Source: JAFGSZ01 sp964492185 (GTDB lineage Bacteria; Bacteroidota; Bacteroidia; Bacteroidales; UBA10428). Taken from it: DNA of 21,920 nt. Shown here in pieces: positions 1 to 7,012 of this stretch. The notes under the pieces are model-generated. The model saw nothing but the letters and a program-made list of their open reading frames with translations, did no database searches and had not been told where the DNA came from. Positions within the stretch are counted from its first letter, which is position 1. Every line of letters begins with the position of its first letter. Location of the stretch: assembly GCA_964492185.1 (NCBI GenBank), contig CAZBJH010000052.1:1-21920 (forward strand). Direction: 5' to 3'. Made by a program: the position numbers and the translations under genes.

Positions 1-156
1 TATTTAGTGTTTGTCAATAAACTCTTAGTGTTTGTTCAGAATGTTCGAGATCAAGGCGCGCAAAAATTTTAAACCGCGGTATACTAAGGTATTCGAGGAT
101 TTAAAATTTTGGCAGCAACGCTGATATCGGACATTATGGACAGACACTATTTAGAG
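1..156 (+). repeat. Repeat A, copy 1 (MITE-like, 138-bp core)
   Basis: The 138-bp core lies at 10-147, between direct repeats TATTTAGTG (1-9) and TATTTAGAG (148-156, 8 of 9 identical). The ends are imperfect inverted repeats: TAGTGTTTGTCAATAA at 5-20 against the reverse complement of TTATGGACAGACACTA, 14 of 16 matching. An internal stem is formed by AAAATTTTAAA and TTTAAAATTTT with a short TAAG loop region. By hand count the core differs from copy 2 at about 10 positions, with no indels. It has no coding capacity, and no related transposase gene is in the window. The exact boundary between element and target duplication is ambiguous. Confidence 0.8.
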
Positions 157-303
157 TCTGTCTATAAACTCGTAGTGTTTGTTCAGAATGTTCGAGATCA
201 AGGCGCGCGAACATTTTAAACCGCGGTATACTAAAGTATTCGAGGATTTAAAATGTGAGCAGCAACGCAGATATCGGACATTATGGACAGACACTATTTA
301 GTA
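148..303 (+). repeat. Repeat A, copy 2 (tandem with copy 1)
   Basis: The core at 157-294 is 138 bp, with TATTTAGAG on the left (shared with copy 1) and TATTTAGTA on the right. The tandem period is 147 bp. The internal stem carries CATTTTAAA opposite TTTAAAATG where copy 1 has AATTTTAAA opposite TTTAAAATT, a compensated base-pair change. It is closer to copy 3 (about 7 differences) than to copy 1. It sits downstream of the minus-strand tonB-like gene and beyond that gene's terminator. Confidence 0.8.
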
Positions 304-345
304 AAATATTTCGTCAGTCTGTAGCAGCCAATAATACACTATAAA

Positions 346-373
346 AAAACCCTGCTCTGTTGAACAGGGTTTT
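346..373 (-). terminator. Rho-independent terminator of the tonB-like gene (possibly bidirectional)
   Basis: AAAACCCTG (346-354) pairs with CAGGGTTTT (365-373) around a 10-nt loop. Read on the minus strand it lies 17 bp past the stop of the tonB-like gene, and its A-run gives the U-tract. A T/A-rich flank on the other side would also let it act on the plus strand, separating repeat A from the gene. Confidence 0.85.
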
Positions 374-389
374 AAAAAATTATATCTTT

Positions 390-1073
390 CTATTGAAGAA
401 CAAAAACAATCGGGAAGGTAAACTGAACCTTTACGGGTTTTCCCCTTTGCTTCCCGGGAGACCATTTCGGGGATGATTTTACAACGCGTAATGCTTCAGC
501 ATCCAATGCAGGGTCAACACCCCGAACTACCTTAGCATCCACTAACTCACCATTTGAATTAACAGCAAACTGTACAAATACCCTTCCGCTGATCCCGTTC
601 TCAGCAGCAATTTCAGGGTAACGTAAATTAGAATGTATCCATTGCCGGAATTTTTCCTGCCCGCCACCCTGAAAGGAAGGCATATCTTCAACTATATAGA
701 AAACCTCTTCTTCTGTTGCTTCCTCTTCTTCATCAAAAGGAATAATTTCCATTGCCATATCCTGATCAGCATCCATATCACCAAGATCAAGTTCATCTTC
801 AAGCTCCACGTCATCCTCAACAATACTTAATACATCAATGGCCTGGGGAGGCGGCGGCGGCGGCGGTGGTTGCGGAGGCTGTTGCCTGGTTATCGGTATA
901 ATCTCTTCTTCAAGATTAACATCTTCTGTCTGTCCGATCTTATTTGAACCGGAGGGTTTGCTTGTCCACTCAAAAGCAATTAGAACTACAGCGAGGACAA
1001 CAACAAAACCCAACTCGAGAAATAATCCTCTTTTGTTTTCAAGATCAGCTTTTCCCGTTTTTTTAGCTTCCAT
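390..1073 (-). CDS. TonB-like energy transducer, short form
   Basis: A 227-residue protein with the TonB plan. It has a short cytoplasmic N-terminus, one membrane anchor (about residues 18-36), a proline tract (66-77, eight consecutive prolines), an acidic periplasmic stretch (about 84-125), and a C-terminal TonB domain (about 128-227) with YPEIAAENGISGRVFVQF and a C-terminal FPIVFVL strand. Such proteins couple the ExbB/ExbD proton motor to TonB-dependent outer-membrane transporters. Neither ExbB/ExbD nor a receptor gene is in the window, so the partner is unknown. The very acidic linker, unlike the Lys/Pro linker of E. coli TonB, is common in Bacteroidota versions. The proline tract makes a GC-rich patch near 840-885 in an AT-rich gene. 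It stands alone, transcribed opposite to everything else, with its own terminator. The start at 1073 puts the basic N-terminus just before the membrane helix. Confidence 0.9.
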   Translation of the reverse strand: MEAKKTGKADLENKRGLFLELGFVVVLAVVLIAFEWTSKPSGSNKIGQTEDVNLEEEIIPITRQQPPQPPPPPPPPQAIDVLSIVEDDVELEDELDLGDMDADQDMAMEIIPFDEEEEATEEEVFYIVEDMPSFQGGGQEKFRQWIHSNLRYPEIAAENGISGRVFVQFAVNSNGELVDAKVVRGVDPALDAEALRVVKSSPKWSPGKQRGKPVKVQFTFPIVFVLQ

Positions 1074-1253
1074 ATCACTTTATTTTTTTAAGGTCATAAA
1101 GTTAACTAATAATGGTTTAAATGACAAAATAAAAATTATAGTATGTCATTATTAAATCATCTTTAAAGATACATCAAATCTCGTTCCAAGACCAATTTTC
1201 AGATAAAAAGATCACAATTAATTTTATCTCATGCTGCAAATGTTCCTTTATTT

Positions 1254-1492
1254 ACCTGCATTATTCATGCGTCAAGTTTGGGGTAGATACAAGGCGTCGG
1301 AAGCTGAAGCTGTAGTAACCTGCCGCGAAGCTTTCGCGACGAAGCAGATGCCCTGAAATTGGCGCGCTTTGTAAAAATGAATGAAAAATAAATTTCACGG
1401 TTCTAATTTGTTATTTTAATGTTCTTCAACATATTACATAATTCTCATTCATTTTTATGAACCTTTAGCTCGGCGAAGCCAATAATGCAGGT
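1254..1492 (+). repeat. Repeat B, copy 1 (inverted-repeat-bounded, full length)
   Basis: The 239-bp element is bounded by perfect 12-bp inverted repeats, ACCTGCATTATT (1254-1265) and AATAATGCAGGT (1481-1492). Inside are a hairpin CGCGAA-GCT-TTCGCG (about 1324-1338) and a second perfect 12-bp inverted pair, AAAAATGAATGA and TCATTCATTTTT. Positions 1307-1461 match 17893-18047 over 155 bp with about 13 mismatches and no indels. It has no coding capacity. The structure suggests a non-autonomous transposable element (MITE), but a structured-RNA role cannot be excluded. Confidence 0.75.
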
Positions 1493-1545
1493 TTAATTGA
1501 TAAATAACGAACACAGCTTAACCATGAATGCTGTCTGTCTGATAA

Positions 1546-1584
1546 ATTCTGTTTGCCAAAACAGAATAAATTTTGTTTTTTTTT
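1546..1584 (+). terminator. Terminator-like hairpin and T-tract upstream of tRNA-Ala
   Basis: ATTCTGTTT (1546-1554) and AAACAGAAT (1559-1567) form a perfect 9-bp stem with loop GCCA, followed by a T-rich stretch. No plus-strand gene lies upstream for it to terminate. It may insulate the tRNA from upstream transcription, or be incidental. Confidence 0.4.
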
Positions 1585-1585
1585 A

Positions 1586-1593
1586 TACTTTTG
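1586..1593 (+). promoter_or_regulatory. Bacteroidota -7 box for tRNA-Ala
   Basis: TACTTTTG matches the Bacteroidota -7 consensus TAnnTTTG exactly and lies 12 bp before the mature tRNA 5' end, so the transcript would start only a few bases ahead of the tRNA. A TTTG at 1572-1575 is too close, and one at 1552-1555 too far, to be a standard -33 element. Confidence 0.55.
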
Positions 1594-1605
1594 TCGCCAA
1601 TAAAG

Positions 1606-1679
1606 GGGGGCTTAGCTCAGTTGGCTAGAGTGTTTGGCTGGCAGCCAAAAGGTCACGGGTTCGAATCCCGTAGTCTCCA
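1606..1679 (+). tRNA. tRNA-Ala (anticodon GGC)
   Basis: A full cloverleaf can be drawn. The acceptor stem pairs GGGGGCT with AGTCTCC over seven pairs, including the G3-U70 wobble that is the classic alanine identity element. The D stem is GCTC/GAGT and the anticodon stem TTTGG/CCAAA, with loop CTGGCAG giving anticodon GGC for GCC codons. The T stem is ACGGG/CCCGT with loop TTCGAAT. The discriminator is A1679. CCA is not encoded (ACATT follows), as is usual in Bacteroidota. The AlbA_2 gene starts 45 bp downstream. Confidence 0.96.
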
Positions 1680-1724
1680 CATTTTCGCCCTAATTGCTAA
1701 TTTTTATCAGCAAACTTCTAATCC

Positions 1725-2387
1725 GTGAGCAAGTATATCAAAAATCTTATTCACCAGGGTGAACACCAGCAATTGGATTTTAAATTTGAAATATCAGATG
1801 CAAAAAAAATTGCGAGGACCATAGCTGCTTTTGCCAATACGGATGGCGGAAAGCTGCTTATTGGAGTTAAAGATAATGGCATTATTTCCGGTGTCAGGGC
1901 CGAAGAAGAAATATATATGATCGAATCAGCTGCACATTTGTTTTGTTGCCCTGCTGTGCAATATAAAACCCAACAATGGAATGTGGATGGAAAATCCGTT
2001 CTGGAGGTTATTATACCAAAAAGTATTCACAAACCACATTATTCATTACATGATCATGACAGATGGAAAGCTTACATAAGAAAACAAGATCATAATCATC
2101 TTGTCAATCACGTACAATTGGAAGTGTGGAAAAAACAAAAAGCCGGGAAAGGAATATTGGTAAAATACGGAAGAGCAGAAAAAAAATTGCTCGACTATCT
2201 TCAAAAGCACGACCGTATTTCTCTTACCGGATTCCGAAAAACAGCCTCTGTGAACAGATATAAAGCCGAACTTATCCTCATTAAACTTATTTCTATCGGG
2301 ATCATTTCGATTGATTATACTGATAAAGGTATATACTATGAATTAAATCGCGAAATCTTTCCGGAATCCTTCAAACAGAATGATTAA
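1725..2387 (+). CDS. AlbA_2 (Schlafen AlbA_2-type) domain protein
   Basis: A 220-residue soluble protein. The N-terminal two-thirds is an AlbA_2 domain: an EHQQLDFKFE segment (about 13-22) leading into FANTDGGKLLIGVKDNGII (about 37-55). In this family the conserved acidic and FANTxGG motif regions form the fold often annotated as a divergent ATP-binding or putative DNA-binding domain. The C-terminal 75 residues look helical and could be a winged helix (a basic segment, then LTGFRKTASVNRYKAELIL). The family is widespread in bacteria, and specific functions are mostly unknown; transcriptional regulation is often assumed. The start is GTG at 1725; no ATG start precedes the conserved core. It directly follows a tRNA gene, a common site for acquired genes, but I see no integrase or attachment repeats. 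Confidence 0.75.
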   Translation: MSKYIKNLIHQGEHQQLDFKFEISDAKKIARTIAAFANTDGGKLLIGVKDNGIISGVRAEEEIYMIESAAHLFCCPAVQYKTQQWNVDGKSVLEVIIPKSIHKPHYSLHDHDRWKAYIRKQDHNHLVNHVQLEVWKKQKAGKGILVKYGRAEKKLLDYLQKHDRISLTGFRKTASVNRYKAELILIKLISIGIISIDYTDKGIYYELNREIFPESFKQND

Positions 2388-2436
2388 TTTCCATTCATTT
2401 ATTCGCTATTTTAGAGCAGTATTGGTAATATCGCGC

Positions 2437-2444
2437 TATTCTTG
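2437..2444 (+). promoter_or_regulatory. Possible -7 box upstream of the flippase-like gene
   Basis: TATTCTTG matches TAnnTTTG at seven of eight positions and lies 27 bp before the preferred ATG at 2472. A TTTA near 2410 is at a plausible -33 distance. This is weak evidence on its own. Confidence 0.3.
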
Positions 2445-2471
2445 TAAAAATACCCCTTATTGGCTATTATA

Positions 2472-3551
2472 ATGAATAAAAGAAAGCCGGGTCAGTTAAA
2501 AAAAATTAACAGGGGAAGGATCATCATCCCTGTTATTATTGGTTTGGGGGTTGTTGTATTCATGTTCATCAGAAATTTTGATACCGGGGTTATCAGTCTT
2601 TTTCAATTCACATGGTATACTTTGTTCTGGCTATTTATAGCATTGATCCTGATGATTTTTCGTGATCTTGGTTATATTATCAGATTATTGATACTTACCG
2701 AAAATCAATTTACATTTAAACAGGCTTTCCGTGTGATCATGCTGTGGGAATTTACTTCGGCTATCACACCATCGGCAATTGGCGGCACCAGTCTTGCCAT
2801 TCTATATGTGAACAAGGAAGGTTTAAGTGTAGGCAGATCCTCAGCTGTTGTCATGGCCACATCCTTTCTCGATGAGATGTATTTCATTATTATGTTCCCA
2901 ATCCTTCTGATCGTATTATCGGGAACGGATCTGTTTGCAATAGGCGCAGGTAATGAAGAAATAGTAGGAATAAGCTTTACAAATGAATTTTTTTATTTCG
3001 CCATTATCGGGTATGCCGTTAAACTGATCTTTACAGGATTTCTGAGTTATGGTTTATTCATTAATCCAAGAGGTTTGAAATGGCTGCTTCTATGGATATT
3101 CAGACTTCCTGTCCTTAGAAGATGGAGACAGGGAGCTAATGAAGCCGGCTCTGAAATTATTAAAAGCTCAAAAGAGCTGGTGAGAAAACCATTCCGGTTT
3201 TGGCTAAAAGCCTTTCTGGCCACTTTTTTTTCCTGGACATCCAGATACTGGGTGGTAAATGTAATTTTTATGGCATTCTTTACTGTAAAGGAACATTTGC
3301 TGATATTTGCACGGCAGTTGGTGGCATGGATCATGATGCTGGTAAGTCCAACTCCCGGTGGAAGTGGTTTTTCAGAGTATGTCTTTATCCGGTATTTCAG
3401 CGATTTCATTCCCGCGGAACCTGAGCTGGTAAGTCCTGCAGCTACAGTTATTGCACTCTTTTGGCGTATCATCAGCTATTATCCTTATTTAATAATAGGG
3501 GTTATACTGGTTCCAACCTGGATAAGGGAAAAATTTGGTGCCTCGAAATAG
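2472..3551 (+). CDS. YbhN/AglD-type flippase-like membrane protein (UPF0104, LPG synthase TM family)
   Basis: An integral membrane protein of 359 residues from the ATG at 2472; a TTG at 2460 would add four residues and is less likely. The polytopic pattern and two family signatures place it in the lysylphosphatidylglycerol-synthase transmembrane/TIGR00374 group: ITPSAIGGTSLAILYVNKEG around residues 95-114, and SPTPGGSGFSEYVF about two-thirds along. Members without a C-terminal LPG synthase domain, like this one, are usually described as flippase-like or as glycolipid/lipid-handling proteins; the substrate is not predictable here. A basic N-terminus (MNKRKPGQLKK) precedes the first helix. The stop TAG is formed where repeat A copy 3 inserted; in the reconstructed empty site the codon would be TAA, so protein length is unchanged. 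Confidence 0.85.
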   Translation: MNKRKPGQLKKINRGRIIIPVIIGLGVVVFMFIRNFDTGVISLFQFTWYTLFWLFIALILMIFRDLGYIIRLLILTENQFTFKQAFRVIMLWEFTSAITPSAIGGTSLAILYVNKEGLSVGRSSAVVMATSFLDEMYFIIMFPILLIVLSGTDLFAIGAGNEEIVGISFTNEFFYFAIIGYAVKLIFTGFLSYGLFINPRGLKWLLLWIFRLPVLRRWRQGANEAGSEIIKSSKELVRKPFRFWLKAFLATFFSWTSRYWVVNVIFMAFFTVKEHLLIFARQLVAWIMMLVSPTPGGSGFSEYVFIRYFSDFIPAEPELVSPAATVIALFWRIISYYPYLIIGVILVPTWIREKFGASK

Positions 3552-3697
3552 TGTCTGTCCATAAAGTCCGATATCCGCGTTGCTGTTCACATTTTAAATC
3601 CTCAAATACTTTAGTATACCGCGGTTTAAAATGTTCACGCGCCTTGATCTCGAACATTCTGAACAAACACTACGAGTTTATTGACTGACTCGAAATA
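3542..3697 (-). repeat. Repeat A, copy 3, with perfect 9-bp flanking direct repeats
   Basis: The 138-bp core (3551-3688) is in reverse orientation relative to copies 1 and 2. It is flanked by identical CTCGAAATA at 3542-3550 and 3689-3697, as expected for a target-site duplication. Removing the element and one duplicate leaves GCC TCG AAA TAA GAAAAT, an intact end for the upstream gene. The short open frames that cross it are by-products of the repeat. Confidence 0.85.
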
Positions 3698-3914
3698 AGA
3701 AAATACCCTCCTCCTTTTTTTTCTGCTTCGCTGACTATTCAATCCATCCCCCTGTTTGAATATATTTTCAAATTTTGCCACCCAAAAACAGAACCAATGA
3801 ATGATCATGTACGTAGACTGAAAACATAAAATGATTTTGGTGTTTTAATAATAAATCTTGATAACTGAATTTAAAATATTAGGTAAAGTTAGCTTGCTTG
3901 TTAATTATTGATGT

Positions 3915-4757
3915 ATGACGGTCTCGGAACAGGAATTTCAGTTATTTATTTTTGCCCTGAAGAATTCTTCAACATATGATTTTAGCCAATATTCCGAAAA
4001 ATCATTGAGACGACGACTGGCAAAAGTGCTAATTGATAATAATTTAAACATATCATCACTTATAAAAAGAATTAAAGAAGATACTAATTTTGTTGAAAAA
4101 ATAGTAAAGGACATTACTGTAAATACTACCGAGCTTTTCAGAGATCCCCAGGTTTGGCAGTATATCAGGTATTCCATTTTATCAAAACTGAAAGACAATC
4201 CTGTTATCAACATCTGGCATGCAGGATGTTCAACCGGACAGGAAGTTTATTCAATGATGATATTACTATCGGAAATGAACCTGCTTGAAAAGACAAAAAT
4301 ATATGCTACTGACCTCAATACAGATGTAATGAACCATGCGCGAAAAGGACAATATAAGTTCAGATTCAATATTGGCTATCTCGATAATTTCGATAAAGTT
4401 GTAAAGGAAAACCCTTTAAATTATGAGGAGTACTTTGACATACCTTATGAAAAATACTTTACGATCGATAAGTCAAAAGATATAATTAAAATGCATGACG
4501 AACTTACAAAAAAGCCTGTATTTAAAAAACACGATCTGGTAAAAGATAATAATACGCTTTATGTTAAGTTTGACCTGATCCTGTGCAGAAATGTGATCAT
4601 TTATTTTAATTATGATCTGCAAAACCGGGTTTTTGAATTGTTCCATGACAACTTGTATGACAGCGGTTTGCTGGTACTGGGTTTGCATGAAACAATTCTC
4701 GGGCCTCAGGCGGTAAAATTCAACAAAAAAGGACATGCATATTACAAAAACCATTGA
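3915..4757 (+). CDS. cheR: CheR-type protein-glutamate methyltransferase (catalytically intact)
   Basis: A 280-residue protein of the size of a stand-alone CheR, which transfers methyl from S-adenosylmethionine to glutamate side chains of sensory proteins. A helical N-terminal domain (about 1-75) carries the basic SLRRRLAK segment. TTELFRDP (71-78) follows, then SAM motif I WHAGCSTGQEVYS (101-113), the acidic ribose-contact motif YATDLN with D133, and LILCRNVIIYF near residue 224. There is no TPR or other extension. It opens the signalling block; the next gene starts 53 bp later. No MCP gene is nearby, so the substrate is not the usual chemoreceptor; the neighbouring GAF/PAS sensors are candidates (inference). 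No convincing -7 box was found directly upstream. Confidence 0.9.
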   Translation: MTVSEQEFQLFIFALKNSSTYDFSQYSEKSLRRRLAKVLIDNNLNISSLIKRIKEDTNFVEKIVKDITVNTTELFRDPQVWQYIRYSILSKLKDNPVINIWHAGCSTGQEVYSMMILLSEMNLLEKTKIYATDLNTDVMNHARKGQYKFRFNIGYLDNFDKVVKENPLNYEEYFDIPYEKYFTIDKSKDIIKMHDELTKKPVFKKHDLVKDNNTLYVKFDLILCRNVIIYFNYDLQNRVFELFHDNLYDSGLLVLGLHETILGPQAVKFNKKGHAYYKNH

Positions 4758-4810
4758 GTCATGAAAAATATGATCAATAAATGGCTATTGAAGAATAAAA
4801 TACTATACAT

Positions 4811-6991
4811 ATGATAAAAAGTAGAAACACGCTGAACCTAAAATTCACAACCCTAAAGCTTATGCTGCTTTTTGTTGTGATTTTCCTTGTTGCTATGACT
4901 GCTTTTTTGGTACGCGGTTACTATGTGAATGGCATACTAAGGTCAGATATTCACATCTATAACAAAAACATCAGGGAATTACAGTTAATGCAACAGGATC
5001 TGATATTAAATGCCCAGAACAATATTTCGGTCTTTTTGCAGGATAATCCGGACGTTCTGGTTTCGTATAACAATTCATGTAATGAGCTGGAAAACCTGAT
5101 AACTGATCAATTACTATTTATTGCCAAAAAGGATGATAGCATCCACAACAATCTTTTGGCCTCAATTGAACACAACAAGTCCTTGTTTGAAGAGATTGTA
5201 ATGACCATCAGAGAAAAGGGATCACCCGAAACCGGATTACTAAAAGAATGGATCCGGCTTAGCGACTCACTTGTTAATATTGCCGATTCCATACCTGGAA
5301 CAGGTGTATCTGTCAAAGTGCATAAAGCCAGAACACTGGAAAAAGAATACCTGCTCACATACAAACCGGAGATATTCGCTAAACTTACCATCGTGCTTAC
5401 AGATCTCCTGCATAATAATCCTGATCAGCCTGAACAAAGGGAAATGGATTATTACAATCGCCTGAGCAATAACATTAATGAATATATAAAATCAGGCAAT
5501 AGGCTTATTAAGCTGGATTCCAGACTTGGTTTAAGTTCAGATGCCGGATTGTTAAGTGATATTAAACAATCCAATATGGAACTATCTCATGCCGCAATTA
5601 TGCTAAGCAGCTTTGTAGACAATAATTTAAATAAAAGGAAAGCCCTGAACGGTATCATTATTATCCTTATTTTGCTTGCATCTCTTATATTATTATTATG
5701 GAGGGTAAATACAATTCAAAAAGCCATCAAAGAATCATTGCAGCAATTGTTACATGCAACCGGGAAACTCAGAAAAGGACTCTTCCCTGAAAAAATAAAG
5801 CTTAGTGAGAGTTCAGGAGATTTCGGCAGGATCGCAACTGATCTTAATCATACAATCGACGGGTTAAAAGAAAAAGCAGAATTTGCCGGCGAATTAAGCA
5901 GGGGGAATAAGCAAAAAAACCTTAATTCACTTGGTGAATCAGATAAACTGGCTATATACATGTCAAAACTCAAAGAATACTATATTAAGAATCTCGAAGA
6001 GCAGGAGATCTATACCAGGGAAAATGAAGTGAGAAGGTTCATAACCGAAGGACTGGCTAAATTCAATGAAATTATAAGAGTAAACAGCAACAACCTGGAC
6101 CATCTTAATAACGAATTGATCAGGGAATTGGTCAAATATCTTGACTCAGTGCAGGGCGGTATATTCATTATCGATGAAAAGAATGCTGATGAATTGAAAC
6201 TTGTCGCTTCATTTGCTTACAATAGAAAAAAATATATGCAAAAAACATTGATTATCGGTGAAGGTCTTGTAGGCACTTGTGCCGTTGAAAAAAAGACAAT
6301 TCATCTTACCGAAGTACCGGCTGATTATATAGAAATCACATCGGGGCTGGGAGATGCTCCCCCCGATAACTTGTTGCTGGTACCAATGATTGAAGAAGAG
6401 CAAATATTAGGTGTCATTGAAATTGCATCCCTGAAGAAATTTGACAAACATCAGATTGATCTCCTGGAGCAGGTTGCACACAGTATTGCTTCTTCAATTA
6501 ACTTTACCCGAAATAATGCAAAAACTCAGGAGCTTCTTGAAAAAACCCAAAAACAGGCTGCTGAAATGGCAGAGCAGGAAGAAGAAATGAGACAAAACAT
6601 GGAAGAATTGCAGGCTACCCAAGAGGAGTCATCAAGAAGAGAAGAAGAACTGAAAGGAGTTCTTAATGCCGTGCGTAACACCCTCTATATTATTGAATAT
6701 GATATTGCAGGTACAATAATTAACGCGAACAGCAAATTCCTTAAATTACTTGATGTAAAACACGATGATATTAAAGGTAAAAGTCATTCGGACCTTACAG
6801 AAGGTATGCCGCCGGAAAAATTTAAAACATCCGTCCTTAGTAAAGTAATTGAAGGTGAAAATGTAACAATTGAAGGACTTTATATATCAGGCAAAAAACA
6901 AATTAAACTAAGGGAACATTTTTCGCCGGTAAAATCAAAAACCGGTACTGTTTCCGGTATGATCAATATGGCAATAAATATGAATGATTAA
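4811..6991 (+). CDS. Two-TM sensor with GAF and PAS domains and no output domain
   Basis: A 726-residue protein. Membrane helix 1 (about 14-32) and helix 2 (about 279-297) enclose a periplasmic region of about 245 residues that looks helical, as in four-helix-bundle sensors. Cytoplasmic HAMP-like helices (about 298-395) follow, then a GAF domain (about 415-570, with AYNRKKY and SGLGDAPPDNLLLVP motifs), a strongly charged coiled coil (about 573-616, containing EEEMRQNMEELQATQEE) and a C-terminal PAS domain (about 617-726). No histidine kinase, GGDEF, SpoIIE or MCP signalling domain is present, so output must pass through contacts with other proteins. The Glu/Gln-rich coiled coil next to CheR and CheB genes makes it a candidate methylation substrate. 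It closely parallels the N-terminal half of the SpoIIE-type protein encoded downstream and may work with it. Confidence 0.85.
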   Translation: MIKSRNTLNLKFTTLKLMLLFVVIFLVAMTAFLVRGYYVNGILRSDIHIYNKNIRELQLMQQDLILNAQNNISVFLQDNPDVLVSYNNSCNELENLITDQLLFIAKKDDSIHNNLLASIEHNKSLFEEIVMTIREKGSPETGLLKEWIRLSDSLVNIADSIPGTGVSVKVHKARTLEKEYLLTYKPEIFAKLTIVLTDLLHNNPDQPEQREMDYYNRLSNNINEYIKSGNRLIKLDSRLGLSSDAGLLSDIKQSNMELSHAAIMLSSFVDNNLNKRKALNGIIIILILLASLILLLWRVNTIQKAIKESLQQLLHATGKLRKGLFPEKIKLSESSGDFGRIATDLNHTIDGLKEKAEFAGELSRGNKQKNLNSLGESDKLAIYMSKLKEYYIKNLEEQEIYTRENEVRRFITEGLAKFNEIIRVNSNNLDHLNNELIRELVKYLDSVQGGIFIIDEKNADELKLVASFAYNRKKYMQKTLIIGEGLVGTCAVEKKTIHLTEVPADYIEITSGLGDAPPDNLLLVPMIEEEQILGVIEIASLKKFDKHQIDLLEQVAHSIASSINFTRNNAKTQELLEKTQKQAAEMAEQEEEMRQNMEELQATQEESSRREEELKGVLNAVRNTLYIIEYDIAGTIINANSKFLKLLDVKHDDIKGKSHSDLTEGMPPEKFKTSVLSKVIEGENVTIEGLYISGKKQIKLREHFSPVKSKTGTVSGMINMAINMND

Positions 6992-7012
6992 ATTACAGAA
7001 AAGTCTTAACAC

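Larger units (their letters stand above)
1074..1605. other. Non-coding region between the tonB-like gene and tRNA-Ala
   Basis: This stretch of about 530 bases has no convincing gene. It contains the upstream region of the minus-strand tonB-like gene, a 12-bp perfect palindrome ATCTTTAAAGAT near 1159-1170, repeat B (1254-1492), a terminator-like hairpin (1546-1584) and the tRNA promoter. I saw no recognisable riboswitch or small ORF. Confidence 0.6.

Noticed and set aside
1..303. CRISPR array
   Set aside because: Units are 138 bp, only two in tandem, with no short repeat/unique spacer alternation and no cas genes.
838..1155. Plus-strand frame rich in glycine opposite the tonB-like gene
   Set aside because: It is the antisense of the TonB proline tract; the minus-strand protein has a membrane helix and a full TonB domain.
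1606..1724. Integration site of a genomic island at the tRNA gene
   Set aside because: No duplicated tRNA 3' end and no integrase were found in the window.
3047..3472. 141-codon minus-strand frame inside the flippase-like gene
   Set aside because: It is antisense to a clear membrane protein with family motifs; no start context or homology is visible.
3461..3688. Plus-strand frame crossing the end of the flippase-like gene into repeat A
   Set aside because: It is made of an out-of-frame gene end plus repeat A sequence, with no protein-like features.
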